64,000 nt of DNA from Streptomyces cinerochromogenes (GCF_014648635.1 NZ_BMRM01000009.1:186001-250000), one strand, 5' to 3'. Shown: positions 7,656-16,169, counted from the stretch's first letter. Notes: generated by a model from the letters alone, not told the origin. Numbers and translations are program-made.

Positions 7656-8858
7656 TCAGAGGAACGTGTGTCCCTCACCCCGGTAGGTGGGCACGGTCGC
7701 GGTGACCGTGTCCCCCTCGACCAGGTGGAGGGCGTCGAACCGCTCGCACAGCTCGCCCGCCTTGGCGTGCCGGAACCACACCTTGTCGCCGATGAGCAGG
7801 TCGTCGGCGGGCGAGCCGAGCAGCGGGGTCTGCACCTCACCGGGCCCCTCCTGCGGGTCGTAGGCCAGCCCCTCCGGCAGGTACGGCACCGGCAGCCGGT
7901 CGGGGCCGGCGGCGCCGGAGGCCGGGTAGCCGCCGCCCAGCACGGTGACGACACCCACCCCGGGCCGCCGGACGACCGGCTGGGCGAAGAGGGCCGCCGG
8001 ACGGCCGGTGAAGGACGTGTAGTTGTCGAACAGCCGGGGCACGTACAGCCCCGAGCCGGCCGCGATCTCGGTCACCGCGTCCTCGGCGGCGGTGTGCTGC
8101 ACACTGCCGGTGCCGCCGCCGTTGACGAACTCCAGGTCCGGTACGACGGCCCGCACCGCCCGCACCACGGCGGCCCGCCGCTCGGCCAGTTCCCGCCGGG
8201 CGGCGGCCTGCATCAGCCGGATCGCCCGCGAGCGCAGGGGCCGCCCGGCGACCGCGTCCCCGACCCCGGCGACGTGTCCCTCGTACGCCATGATCCCCAC
8301 CAGCCGGAAACCCGGCCGCCGGGCCACCGACCGGGCCAGCTCGGCGACTTGGGCGGGCGAGTGCAGCGGGGAGCGCCGCGCGCCGACCCGCACCCGGCCG
8401 CCGAACAGCCTCAGCGAGGTGTCCAGCTCCAGGCACACCCGGACGACTTCACGCCCGCCGTCCCGGGAGGCGTCGACGAGGTCGAGCTGCGCCGGATCGT
8501 CCACCATCACCGCGACGGCACGGGCCAGCTTGGGGTCGGCGGCCAGCTCGGCGAACCCCGCCCGGTCGGCCGACGGGTAGGCCAGCAGGATGTCCTCGAA
8601 CCCCGAACGCGCCAGCCACAGCGACTCGGCGAGGGTGAACGACATGATGCCCTGGAAGCCCTCCCTGGCCAGGACCCGTTCCAGCAGGGCCCGGCAGCGG
8701 ACCGACTTGCTGGCGACCCGCACCGGCTTGCCCGCGGCGCGCCGGACCAGGTCGTCCGCGTTGGCGTCGAAGGCTTCCAGGTCCACGATCGCGAGAGGGG
8801 CGTCGAGATGGGCGGTGGCCCGGTCGTAACGGGCCCGGGCGGCGGCAGGCGCAGTCAT
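7656..8858 (-). CDS. Fold-type III PLP enzyme (alanine racemase-N / amino-acid deaminase-aldolase family)
   Basis: 400 aa from ATG 8858. N-terminal alanine-racemase-like TIM barrel: DAPLAIVDLEAFDANADDLV, then VRVASKSVRC, whose Lys is the expected Schiff-base residue for PLP. ELDTSLRL and FVNGGGTGSV match the phosphate-binding loops. The C-terminal beta domain carries DDLLIGDKVWFRHAKAGELCERF. Relatives include D-threonine aldolases, D-serine dehydratases and proteins annotated as amino acid deaminase/aldolase. Substrate is not evident. It is convergent with the amine operon and has only a weak ribosome-binding site, so it need not belong to that pathway. Confidence 0.8.
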   Translation of the reverse strand: MTAPAAARARYDRATAHLDAPLAIVDLEAFDANADDLVRRAAGKPVRVASKSVRCRALLERVLAREGFQGIMSFTLAESLWLARSGFEDILLAYPSADRAGFAELAADPKLARAVAVMVDDPAQLDLVDASRDGGREVVRVCLELDTSLRLFGGRVRVGARRSPLHSPAQVAELARSVARRPGFRLVGIMAYEGHVAGVGDAVAGRPLRSRAIRLMQAAARRELAERRAAVVRAVRAVVPDLEFVNGGGTGSVQHTAAEDAVTEIAAGSGLYVPRLFDNYTSFTGRPAALFAQPVVRRPGVGVVTVLGGGYPASGAAGPDRLPVPYLPEGLAYDPQEGPGEVQTPLLGSPADDLLIGDKVWFRHAKAGELCERFDALHLVEGDTVTATVPTYRGEGHTFL

Positions 8859-9126
8859 GACGGAAGCCTGCCAGACAGGATTACCGCAGGGTAGGGGGAT
8901 GTTCCGGGCAGATGCCGCGGCGCCGCGGACCGGTTCCGTCCCGACCCCCGACAACCCGTAGAGTGACGCGCACGTACGGCGGACGCATCCGGCACCCGCG
9001 TGAACCGGGATGCCGGTCCGGCCGTACGGGTATGCGTGCCCGGAAGGACCTGTCGCACCGGGCGCGGCCGAGCAGCAGGACGGCCCGCGTACGGCAACGG
9101 CCCGGGCATGAGGAAACGGGGGGTGC

Positions 9127-10950
9127 ATGAGCACGGAAGCGCGGCACGCCCCGACCGGTGACAGCGCGGGCCCCGCGTGGCACGGCGGCGCCGGGCAGCC
9201 GGCCCCCCGCCCGCCGATGCCCTCCGCGCCCCCGGCTCCGGCCGACGACCCCGACGAGGAGCCGTCCGTCTTCACCCCGCGCGGCCCCCGCCCGCCGGCC
9301 GTCCCGCCCGCACGCGCCCACCGGCCCCGCCCGTCGACCGTCCCGGAGCCCCCCGCCCCCACCAGCCCGCCCCCGCCCCCCGCCTCGGCCCGCTTCCCCG
9401 ACACCCCGCCGGCCGGCGCCGAAGCGGAACGCCCCGGCAGCACCGCCCCGACCGGACCACACGGCCCGACGACCCGGGGCCCCGCGACGCTCACGGGCCC
9501 GGGCGGGGCGGCGACTGCCGGGAGCGCGGCGGCCTCGGCGGCCCCCGCTCGCGCCGCGGGCAGCGCCAGCCGTGCGGGCAGTGTGGGCAGTGCGGGTTCG
9601 GCAAGCTCGTCGGGCGCGGCTGCTCAGGGCACGCAGGGGGATCCGGCGGCCCCGGGTCGTGCCGCGGCCCCGGGGCGTGCCGCGGCCTCGGCGGGGCCGG
9701 GAACGGCGACGGGGCCGGGCGGGGCGCCGGCTCCGGGGGAGGACGTCGGGGAGACGACGACGGCTCGGCTGCGGGCCGGCCGGCCGAGCGCGCCGGCCGA
9801 GTCCCCGTCGGAGACCACGGCCCGGTTGCGCCCGATCCGTTCGGTGTCCCCGGCGTCCGGGTCCGCGTCCGCCTCCGCGCGTGCCGCGGCCCCCGGCCCC
9901 CGGCACCCCGCTCCCAGGCACCCCGCCCCCACGCACCCGGCCCCCACGCATCCCGCGCACTCGGCGCCCGCGCACTCCGCGCCCGCGCACCCCGCCCCCT
10001 CGGCGCCCCCTCGCCCCGCTTCCGCGGCGGGGGCCACGGGAGCGGCAGGGGACCGAGGTGCCGCCTGGAGTCCGATGGCGCCCGCGCATCCCGTGAGCCC
10101 CGGGCCGGACCCGGCGCACTCCTGGAGTGCCGCGTCGGGCGGGCGGCCCGTGGTGTCCTTCGCGGAGCCCGATGTGTCCGGCGGGCGCAGGCGGCTCCGG
10201 GTGGGCCCGCGCACCGTCGCTGCCGCCGCCTGCCTCGTGCTCGGGCTCGGCCTCATCGGCGGTGCCGCGACCGGGAGCTGGCTCACCGGGGACGGCGGGG
10301 CCGACGGCACCGGGAACTCGTTCGGCACCGCCCGGACGCTCTGGCACAGCGTGCCCGTGGACGAGCTGTTCCCGCCCACCGTCCAGGGCACCGGCGCCGG
10401 CCCCGGCGGCGCCGACCGCACCTGGACCCGGATCGCCGTGGCCCCCGACAGCGGCTGCGCCCACGCCTTCGACCCCCTGCTGTACAAGGCGCTCGCCCCG
10501 GTCGGCTGCCGGCGGCTGCTGCGCGCCACCTACACCGACGCCACCCAGAGCTACGTCACCACCGTCGGCCTGCTGTTCACCGAGGCCGACCCGGCCTCCA
10601 TGTCCGCGCTCGCCGCCCGCTTCCGCGCCGAACACCTGGACAGCCGTGCCGACCTGATGCCCCGGCCGTACGCCGCCGCCGGCACGGCCGCCGCGGCGTT
10701 CGGCGACCGGCAGCGGGCCTCCTGGACCATCTCCGTCCTCACCGACGCCCCCGTCGTCGCCTACGCCGTCTCCGGCTGGGCCGACGGCCGTACCGTCGAC
10801 GCCCCCCAGCCCGCCGCGGACGCCGTCCGCTCCGGCGCCACCACCGATCCGGCCCAGGCCGGCCTCGGCAACGAGGCCCAGGGCCTGGCCGACCGCGTCC
10901 AACGGCGCCTGCGGAAAACCGTCGGCACGGCCACGGAGAAGCCTTCATGA
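9127..10950 (+). CDS. Pro/Ala-rich single-pass membrane protein coupled to mycosin
   Basis: 607 aa. The first 355 residues are low-complexity, Pro/Ala/Ser-rich and probably disordered, including short repeats of the HPAPTHPA/SAPAHSA type at about 260-300. One membrane helix follows at about 362-385 (TVAAAACLVLGLGLIGGAA) after basic RRRLRVGPR, giving an Nin-Cout topology. The 215-residue exported part contains a Cys pair (SGCAHAF and VGCRRLL) and has no domain I recognise. Its stop overlaps the mycosin ATG (ATGA), so the two are translationally coupled. It may anchor, regulate or be cleaved by the protease; function is unknown. A candidate -10 (TAGAGT) lies near 8959, with no clear -35. Confidence 0.75.
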   Translation: MSTEARHAPTGDSAGPAWHGGAGQPAPRPPMPSAPPAPADDPDEEPSVFTPRGPRPPAVPPARAHRPRPSTVPEPPAPTSPPPPPASARFPDTPPAGAEAERPGSTAPTGPHGPTTRGPATLTGPGGAATAGSAAASAAPARAAGSASRAGSVGSAGSASSSGAAAQGTQGDPAAPGRAAAPGRAAASAGPGTATGPGGAPAPGEDVGETTTARLRAGRPSAPAESPSETTARLRPIRSVSPASGSASASARAAAPGPRHPAPRHPAPTHPAPTHPAHSAPAHSAPAHPAPSAPPRPASAAGATGAAGDRGAAWSPMAPAHPVSPGPDPAHSWSAASGGRPVVSFAEPDVSGGRRRLRVGPRTVAAAACLVLGLGLIGGAATGSWLTGDGGADGTGNSFGTARTLWHSVPVDELFPPTVQGTGAGPGGADRTWTRIAVAPDSGCAHAFDPLLYKALAPVGCRRLLRATYTDATQSYVTTVGLLFTEADPASMSALAARFRAEHLDSRADLMPRPYAAAGTAAAAFGDRQRASWTISVLTDAPVVAYAVSGWADGRTVDAPQPAADAVRSGATTDPAQAGLGNEAQGLADRVQRRLRKTVGTATEKPS

Positions 10951-12107
10951 AGCATGCCGCCAAGGCGGCGGTGAGCCTGCTGCTCGCCGGCTCCGCCGCC
11001 CTGCTGCCCTCCGCCACCGCCCACGCCGACGGCATCCGCGCCCAGCAGTGGGGCCTGTCCGCCCTCCACCTGGACGAGGCCTGGCGGACCACGAAGGGCC
11101 GCGGCGTCACCGTCGCCGTCCTGGACACCGGCGTGCAGACCGACCACCCGGACCTCGCCGGCAACGTCCTGCCCGCCAAGGACATGATCGGCTTCGGTGC
11201 CGAACCCGGCGACCGCACCTGGGGCCGGCACGGCACCGCCATGGCCGGCATCATCGCCGGGCACGGTCACGGAGCCGGCGGCTCCGAGGGCGTCATGGGC
11301 GTCGCCCCGCAGGCCCGCATCCTGCCCGTCCGGGTGATCCTGGAGGACGGCGACCCCGCCCGCGCCAAGGCCCGCACCACCCGCGGCAACGCCCTCGCCG
11401 ACGGTATCCGCTGGGCCGCCGACCACGGCGCCGACGTCATCAACCTCTCCCTCGGCGACGACTCCGACTCCGCGCACCCCGAGCCCAGCGAGGACGAGGC
11501 GGTGCAGTACGCCCTGAAGAAGGGCGTGGTCGTCGTCGCCTCCGCGGGCAACGGCGGCGACAAGGGCGACCACGTCTCCTACCCGGCCGCCTACCCGGGC
11601 GTCATCGCCGCCACCGCCGTCGACAAGTACGGCACCCGCGCCGCCTTCTCCACCCGCCGCTGGTACGCCGCCGTCAGCGCACCCGGAGTCGACGTCGTCA
11701 TCGCCGACCCCGACCACAAGTACTACGCGGGCTGGGGCACGAGCGCGGCCTCCGCGTTCGTCTCCGGCGCCGCCGCCCTGATCAGGTCCGCCCACCCCGG
11801 CCTGGCCCCGGCCCAGATCAAGAAGCTCCTGGAGGACACCGCGCGGGACGCCCCGGTGGGCGGCCGGGACGACTCCCGGGGCTTCGGCATGATCGACCCG
11901 GCGGCCGCGCTGAAGGCAGCCGCCCGCCTCGAACCCAGGGGCCTGCGCCCGGCGTCGTACGGCGACGAGTACTTCGGCGCCGGCCCGGACCACGCCAGGG
12001 CCGCGAGCGGCGCCTCCGGCTGGGCGGCGCCGCTCGCGGGCAGCGCGGGCGGGGTCCTGCTGGTGGCCGGCGTGATCCTGTGGCGGGGCCGCAGACGGCC
12101 GGCCTGA
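10947..12107 (+). CDS. mycP: Mycosin-type S8 serine protease, type VII secretion-associated
   Basis: 386 aa. Sec signal peptide (residues 1-28, ending TAHADG), then a subtilisin-like domain starting IRAQQWGLSALHLDEAW, the N-terminal extension typical of mycosins. The catalytic triad is Asp60 (VAVLDTGVQ), His95 (RHGTAMAGIIAG) and Ser266 (GTSAASAFVSG). A C-terminal TM helix (AGGVLLVAGVILW) plus RGRRRPA anchors it with the protease outside. Mycosins are membrane proteases of ESX/type VII secretion. No EccC ATPase, EccB, EccD or WXG100 gene is in this window, so here it stands alone with its coupled upstream membrane protein. Symbol is by family, not proven orthology. Confidence 0.88.
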   Translation: MKHAAKAAVSLLLAGSAALLPSATAHADGIRAQQWGLSALHLDEAWRTTKGRGVTVAVLDTGVQTDHPDLAGNVLPAKDMIGFGAEPGDRTWGRHGTAMAGIIAGHGHGAGGSEGVMGVAPQARILPVRVILEDGDPARAKARTTRGNALADGIRWAADHGADVINLSLGDDSDSAHPEPSEDEAVQYALKKGVVVVASAGNGGDKGDHVSYPAAYPGVIAATAVDKYGTRAAFSTRRWYAAVSAPGVDVVIADPDHKYYAGWGTSAASAFVSGAAALIRSAHPGLAPAQIKKLLEDTARDAPVGGRDDSRGFGMIDPAAALKAAARLEPRGLRPASYGDEYFGAGPDHARAASGASGWAAPLAGSAGGVLLVAGVILWRGRRRPA

Positions 12108-12141
12108 GCCGCCGCGGCCGAACGGACGGATCACCCAGGGA

Positions 12142-13089
12142 TCATCCGTCGCCGAACACCCCTACCGCCGCCTTCGCCGCCGCCTCCACCAACGTGATGC
12201 CCTCCGCCCGGCTCAGCGTGCCGTCGGACAGCACCGCCACCAGGTAGTCGGTCCCGTCCACCGTCACCCGGCCGATGCTGTTCACGTCCCACAGCCCCGT
12301 CGTACTGCGCGCCAGCCACCCGTTCTTCAGCGCCCAGGAGTTGCCCCCGGCGGCGGCCGACACCCCCCACTGCTGATCCGCCCGGACGGCCTTCATCAGC
12401 CCCCGCACATACGTCCGCGAGGCCGCGCTCAGCTCCGACCCGGCCCCGAACACCTGCTGGAGCAGCACCAGTTGGTCCGCCGCGGTGGTCTGGGTGAGCC
12501 CCCACAGCCCACCGTCCCCGCCGGACGTCTCCGTCATCCCGAAGCGCTTGTTCGCCGCGTCCAGCCCGGCCGCCCGCCCGATCGTGTGCCACAGCGCCGT
12601 CGCGGACGCGTTGTCGCTGTCCTCGATCATCTCCGTGGCGTACGCGCGCTCCGCCGCCGTCAGCCGTCGGCCCTCGTCCTGCGCCTGGAGCAGCAGCGCG
12701 GCCAGGATGTCGACCTTGACGATGCTCGCCGTGTCGAAGGCCGCGTCGCCGTGGACGGCGCTCTCGCCCGAGTCCACCGCCAGGACCGCCGCCGACACCC
12801 GCGCGCCCGACGGCACCGCCAGCTTTGCCATCGCCGCGTCCAGCGCCGCGTCCCGGTCCCCGGCCGGCTCCGTCACCGATGCCTCCTCACCCGCCCCGGC
12901 CGAGGAGCGGGCCGAGGGCGACGGTGCCGACGATACGGCCGCCGCCCCCGGGCGCGCCCGCGCCTTCACCCAGGCCGTGCCCCCGGCGGCGACCCCCACC
13001 ACGGCGACCGCGGCGAGCACGGTGTACAGCAGCGGACGGCGCCGGGACGGGCGCGCACGACGGCCACGGCGGGCTCGGGGGGACTCCAT
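12142..13089 (-). CDS. Class A beta-lactamase-fold serine hydrolase, membrane-anchored
   Basis: 315 aa from ATG 13089. Basic N-terminus (ESPRARRGRRARPSRRR), one TM or signal anchor (LLYTVLAAVAVVGVAAGG) and a Ser/Ala linker, then the serine-hydrolase domain: SxxK motif Ser122-Ile-Val-Lys125, SDN at 158-160 (EDSDNASATALW), and KNG in place of KTG (ALKNGWLARS). The fold is that of class A beta-lactamases, but Streptomyces carry many such secreted hydrolases with no shown resistance role, and the typical omega-loop ExxLN is not obvious. It faces the SseB-like gene across 150 bp. Confidence 0.75.
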   Translation of the reverse strand: MESPRARRGRRARPSRRRPLLYTVLAAVAVVGVAAGGTAWVKARARPGAAAVSSAPSPSARSSAGAGEEASVTEPAGDRDAALDAAMAKLAVPSGARVSAAVLAVDSGESAVHGDAAFDTASIVKVDILAALLLQAQDEGRRLTAAERAYATEMIEDSDNASATALWHTIGRAAGLDAANKRFGMTETSGGDGGLWGLTQTTAADQLVLLQQVFGAGSELSAASRTYVRGLMKAVRADQQWGVSAAAGGNSWALKNGWLARSTTGLWDVNSIGRVTVDGTDYLVAVLSDGTLSRAEGITLVEAAAKAAVGVFGDG

Positions 13090-13239
13090 GCCCGCGATGC
13101 TCGCGGCGGCTCCTGTACGCCCCCTTGGACGGACCTGGGAGCCAGGTCGGGGAATCCCGGGCTTCCGGTGGGACACCCGTCCCGCGGGCCGGGGACGTGC
13201 GTGCGGCGGCCCGGAGACGTGCCGATAGGGTCGGTGACC

Positions 13240-13971
13240 GTGGCGAACAAGAACATTCCCGACCCCGGCTTCTCCGACGACGACGGCTCCGCCGACCCCC
13301 GGCTGAGCGCCGCGCTCGCCGCCTGGGCCGAGGACCGCGGCGCGCTCGGGCCCGTCCTGGAGGCGCTCAAGGGCGCCCGCCTGCTGGTCCCCGTCGTCGC
13401 CGTGCTCGGCGAGGTCGAGGAGGACGAGAACGGGCTGCGCCGCGAGAAGACCAGCGACATGGCCGTACCCACCCTGAAGGCCGGCGACCGCACCGCGCTG
13501 CCCGCCTTCACCTCCACCGACTCCCTCGCCCGCTGGGACCCGGCGGCCCGCCCGGTCGCCGTACCCCTGCACCAGGCGCTCCAGGCCGCCGCGCACGAGA
13601 AGGCCGACACGGTCGTGCTCGACCTCGCCGGACCGGTGCCGTTCGAGCTGACCGGCCCGGCGCTGCTGGCCCTCGCCGAGGGCCGCACCAGCACCGACCC
13701 GCTCGCCGACCCCGCCGTGGTGGAGGCCGTCCGTACGGCGGTGGCGGCCGAGCCCGCCGTGCTGCGCGCCCACCTCGGGCCCGGGCGGGCCGACGGCACC
13801 CTCGCCCTCGTCCTCGACCCCGCCGCGCCGCCCGCCGAGGCCGCCCGAGCGGTCGCCGAGCGGCTGGCCGCCGACGAGACACTGCGGGCCCGCCTGGTGC
13901 GCGGCCTCGACCTGGCACTGCTGCCGGCCGGGACCACCCCTCCGGGCGAGCCCTTGTACGTGAAGGAGTAG
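13240..13971 (+). CDS. SseB-like domain protein
   Basis: 243 aa from GTG 13240, chosen because AGGG lies about 9 nt upstream; GTG 13234 is also in frame. It begins VANKNIPDPGFSDDDGSADP. The body resembles the SseB N-terminal domain family, with LKGARLLVPVVAVLGEVE, then EKTSDMAVPTLK, then the typical LPAFTSTDSLARWDP and RPVAVPLHQALQAAA. Function in actinomycetes is unknown despite the name, which comes from an enterobacterial secretion protein. No signal or TM segment. Its stop lies inside a 12-bp tandem duplication shared with the convergent DUF1844 gene. Confidence 0.75.
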   Translation: MANKNIPDPGFSDDDGSADPRLSAALAAWAEDRGALGPVLEALKGARLLVPVVAVLGEVEEDENGLRREKTSDMAVPTLKAGDRTALPAFTSTDSLARWDPAARPVAVPLHQALQAAAHEKADTVVLDLAGPVPFELTGPALLALAEGRTSTDPLADPAVVEAVRTAVAAEPAVLRAHLGPGRADGTLALVLDPAAPPAEAARAVAERLAADETLRARLVRGLDLALLPAGTTPPGEPLYVKE

Positions 13972-13991
13972 GTCAGCTGATAGGTCAGCTG
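13969..13991. repeat. 12-bp tandem duplication at convergent gene ends
   Basis: TAGGTCAGCTG occurs twice with one base between. The first copy supplies the SseB-like stop (TAG 13969-13971). The second contains the DUF1844 stop (13985-13987, minus strand), and the first contains a second in-frame stop for that gene. Confidence 0.7.
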
Positions 13992-14350
13992 TAGACGGGG
14001 CCGGTGTACTTCTCGCCCGGCCCCTGGCCCGGCTCGTCCGGGACGATCGACGCCTCGCGGAACGCCAGCTGCAGCGACTTCAGGCCGTCGCGCAGCGGGG
14101 CCGCGTGGAAGGAGCTGATCTCGGTCGCGCCCGCGTCCAGCAGACCGGCGAGGGCGGTGATCAGCTTGCGGGCCTCGTCCAGGTCCTTGTACTTCTCGCC
14201 CTCCTCGCTCAGCCCGAGCTTCACGGCGGCGGCGCTCATCAGGTTGACGGCGACCGTCACGATCACCTCGACGGCGGGGACCTCGGCGATGTCCCGGGTC
14301 ATCGCGTCGAAGTCGGGAGCCTCGGCGGACTCGGCAGGGGTGTCACTCAT
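13985..14350 (-). CDS. DUF1844 family protein
   Basis: 121 aa starting MSDTPAESAEAPDFD at 14350; ATG 14362 is a less likely start. The conserved core DIAEVPAVEVIVTVAVNLMS, then AAAVKLGLSEEGEKYKDLDEARKLI, is characteristic of DUF1844, a small helical family found beside infC in many actinobacteria. No catalytic motif is seen and function is unknown. It is divergent from the infC leader, so both promoters share the 14351-14420 region. Nothing suggests a membrane location beyond one mildly hydrophobic helix. Confidence 0.8.
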   Translation of the reverse strand: MSDTPAESAEAPDFDAMTRDIAEVPAVEVIVTVAVNLMSAAAVKLGLSEEGEKYKDLDEARKLITALAGLLDAGATEISSFHAAPLRDGLKSLQLAFREASIVPDEPGQGPGEKYTGPVYS

Positions 14351-14388
14351 GTCCCACACCATAGGTGGTCGGGCCCGGCGCCCCTCAA

Positions 14389-14418
14389 TTAGCCCTTGTC
14401 AAGCGAGCCTGCTAGTCT
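14389..14418 (+). promoter_or_regulatory. Promoter candidate of infC-rpmI-rplT and long leader
   Basis: TAGTCT (14413-14418) with TTAGCC 18 nt upstream (14389-14394) is the best promoter in the 363-bp gene-free stretch 14351-14713. The rest of that stretch is an untranslated leader with several G+C-rich inverted repeats and one U-tract terminator (14598-14628). I see no coding sequence in it. Confidence 0.4.
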
Positions 14419-14597
14419 GGGAGACGACCGGCCGGACCTTTGTGCCCGGCCCACAAGTGGAGGCTCCGATCTCCCACCTGACCGTCCTCCGGGACGGCGG
14501 GTCTCCGGTCAGGCGGCCGCCATCGTTCCGTACGGACGATGGAGTCGCCCGAAAGCGCGCCCCGCGGCATCGCGGCGGTGTTCCGGTAGTGCTTGGA

Positions 14598-14628
14598 GCC
14601 CCGCCTGTGATCGTCCGGGGCATTTTTT
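14598..14628 (+). terminator. Rho-independent attenuator in the infC leader
   Basis: Stem GCCCCG/CGGGGC (14598-14603 with 14616-14621), 12-nt loop, then A and six T (14623-14628). A real U-tract is uncommon in this genome. Its position 85 nt before infC suggests regulated termination, as in ribosomal-protein leaders where L20 controls infC-rpmI-rplT. Confidence 0.6.
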
Positions 14629-14713
14629 GTGCTTCGGCGCGGTTAGGTCTCACGAAAAGAGACGTTACGCGGCTGTCCGCCAGACCGCCGTGTGGTGCTA
14701 CCGAGGAGGATCC

Positions 14714-15379
14714 ATCAGCGCCGAGCCCCGCATCAACGACCGGATTCGCGTTCCCGAGGTGCGACTTGTCGGTCCCAGTGGCGAGCAGGTGGGCATTGTC
14801 CCGCTCGCGAAGGCACTGGAGCTTGCGCAGGAGTACGACCTGGACCTGGTCGAGGTCGCGGCGAACGCCCGTCCGCCCGTGTGCAAGCTCATGGACTACG
14901 GGAAGTTCAAGTACGAGTCGGCCATGAAGGCCCGTGAGGCGCGCAAGAACCAGGCGCACACGGTCATCAAGGAGATGAAGCTCCGGCCGAAGATCGACCC
15001 GCACGACTATGACACCAAGAAGGGTCACGTCGTCCGGTTCCTCAAGCAGGGCGACAAGGTCAAGATCACGATCATGTTCCGTGGTCGCGAGCAGTCCCGC
15101 CCCGAGCTGGGCTACCGACTGCTGCAGCGTCTCGCGGAGGACGTCCAGGACCTCGGTTTCGTCGAGTCGAACCCGAAGCAGGACGGCCGGAACATGATCA
15201 TGGTCCTCGGTCCGCACAAGAAGAAGACCGAGGCGATGGCCGAGGCCCGCCAGGCGCAGGAGGCCCGCAAGGCCGAAGCGAAGGCGAACCCCGGAAAGTC
15301 GCAGAACGCCGCGGACCCGGACGCTGTGAACGCCGAAGGCCGCGACGAGACCCCTGCCGAGGCTTCCGCCGAGGCGTGA
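14714..15379 (+). CDS. infC: Translation initiation factor IF-3
   Basis: 221 aa. The N-domain begins SAEPRINDRIRVPEVRLVG, then LAQEYDLDLVEVA, PPVCKLMDYGKFKYE and the C-domain KEMKLRPKIDPHDYDTKK and VKITIMFRGREQSRPELG. A C-terminal Ala/Glu-rich tail follows. I place the start at ATC 14714 because GAGGAGG (14703-14709) is immediately upstream; GTG 14690 in frame would put that Shine-Dalgarno inside the gene. Non-AUG, non-GUG starts are a hallmark of infC because IF-3 rejects them, giving autoregulation. IF-3 binds the 30S subunit and proofreads initiation. It heads the infC-rpmI-rplT operon. Confidence 0.93.
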   Translation: MSAEPRINDRIRVPEVRLVGPSGEQVGIVPLAKALELAQEYDLDLVEVAANARPPVCKLMDYGKFKYESAMKAREARKNQAHTVIKEMKLRPKIDPHDYDTKKGHVVRFLKQGDKVKITIMFRGREQSRPELGYRLLQRLAEDVQDLGFVESNPKQDGRNMIMVLGPHKKKTEAMAEARQAQEARKAEAKANPGKSQNAADPDAVNAEGRDETPAEASAEA

Positions 15380-15426
15380 TCCCGGGGGACGTACGTGCCC
15401 CGAGGATGTAACCGAAAGAAGAGCGA

Positions 15427-15468
15427 CGCTCCACCGTGCCCGGTTTTCCACGACCGGGCACCGGAGCG
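15427..15468 (+). other. Intercistronic hairpin between infC and rpmI
   Basis: Interrupted stem of CGCTCC/GGAGCG outside and GTGCCCGGT/ACCGGGCAC inside with an 8-nt loop. It has no T-run, so mRNA stability or L20 binding is more likely than termination. Confidence 0.5.
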
Positions 15469-15493
15469 CCACCGACGAGGAGATAACGGCGCT

Positions 15494-15688
15494 ATGCCGA
15501 AGAACAAGTCGCACAGCGGTGCCAGCAAGCGCTTCAAGGTCACCGGCTCCGGCAAGGTGCTCCGTGAGCGCGCCGGCAAGCGCCACCTGCTCGAGCACAA
15601 GTCGTCCCGCGTCACGCGTCGCCTCACCGGCAACGCCGAGATGGCCCCGGGCGACGCCGCGAAGATCAAGAAGCTTCTCGGCAAGTGA
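15494..15688 (+). CDS. rpmI: 50S ribosomal protein L35
   Basis: 64 aa, the normal length. It starts MPKNKSHSGASKRFKVTGSG and continues KRHLLEHKSSRVTRRL, the L35 signature. GAGGAG precedes ATG 15494 by about 11 nt. It is a small basic protein of the large ribosomal subunit, encoded between infC and rplT as in most bacteria. Confidence 0.96.
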   Translation: MPKNKSHSGASKRFKVTGSGKVLRERAGKRHLLEHKSSRVTRRLTGNAEMAPGDAAKIKKLLGK

Positions 15689-15785
15689 CGCGCGGCGCCG
15701 CCTGAGCGCCGTACGTCTGGACCGGGACCGAATCGTTTCCGGGTCGTGTGAAGACCACCACGACCCCGCTACAAGGAGTTAACAA

Positions 15786-16169
15786 GTGGCACGCGTCAAG
15801 CGGGCAGTCAACGCCCACAAGAAGCGCCGGGCGATCCTCGAGCAGGCCTCCGGCTACCGCGGTCAGCGTTCGCGCCTGTACCGCAAGGCCAAGGAGCAGG
15901 TCACCCACTCGCTGGTCTACAACTACAACGACCGCAAGAAGCGCAAGGGCGACTTCCGTCAGCTGTGGATCCAGCGCATCAACGCCGCTGCCCGCGCCAA
16001 CGGCATCACCTACAACCGCTTCATCCAGGGTCTGAAGGCCGCGAACGTCGAGGTCGACCGCAAGATCCTGGCCGAGCTGGCCGTGAACGACGCGAACGCC
16101 TTCGCGGCGCTCGTCGAGGTCGCGCAGAAGGCGCTGCCGTCGGACGTCAACGCTCCCAAGGCCGCGTGA
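15786..16169 (+). CDS. rplT: 50S ribosomal protein L20
   Basis: 127 aa from GTG 15786 with AAGGAG 9-14 nt upstream. It starts ARVKRAVNAHKKRRAILEQA and includes the signature WIQRINAAARANGITYNRFI. L20 binds 23S rRNA early in 50S assembly and, in Bacillus and E. coli, also represses this operon by binding the mRNA. The hairpins in the leader and between infC and rpmI are possible targets. A short C-terminal extension (PSDVNAPKAA) is usual in Streptomyces. Confidence 0.97.
   Translation: MARVKRAVNAHKKRRAILEQASGYRGQRSRLYRKAKEQVTHSLVYNYNDRKKRKGDFRQLWIQRINAAARANGITYNRFIQGLKAANVEVDRKILAELAVNDANAFAALVEVAQKALPSDVNAPKAA

Noticed and set aside
10947..12107. Presence of a complete type VII secretion cluster
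   Set aside because: Only the mycosin and its coupled membrane protein are present; no EccC, EccB, EccD, EccE or WXG100 genes were seen.
12142..13089. Beta-lactam resistance gene
   Set aside because: Fold and SxxK/SDN/KNG motifs are present, but KTG is altered and the omega-loop is unclear; such hydrolases are common in Streptomyces without shown resistance.
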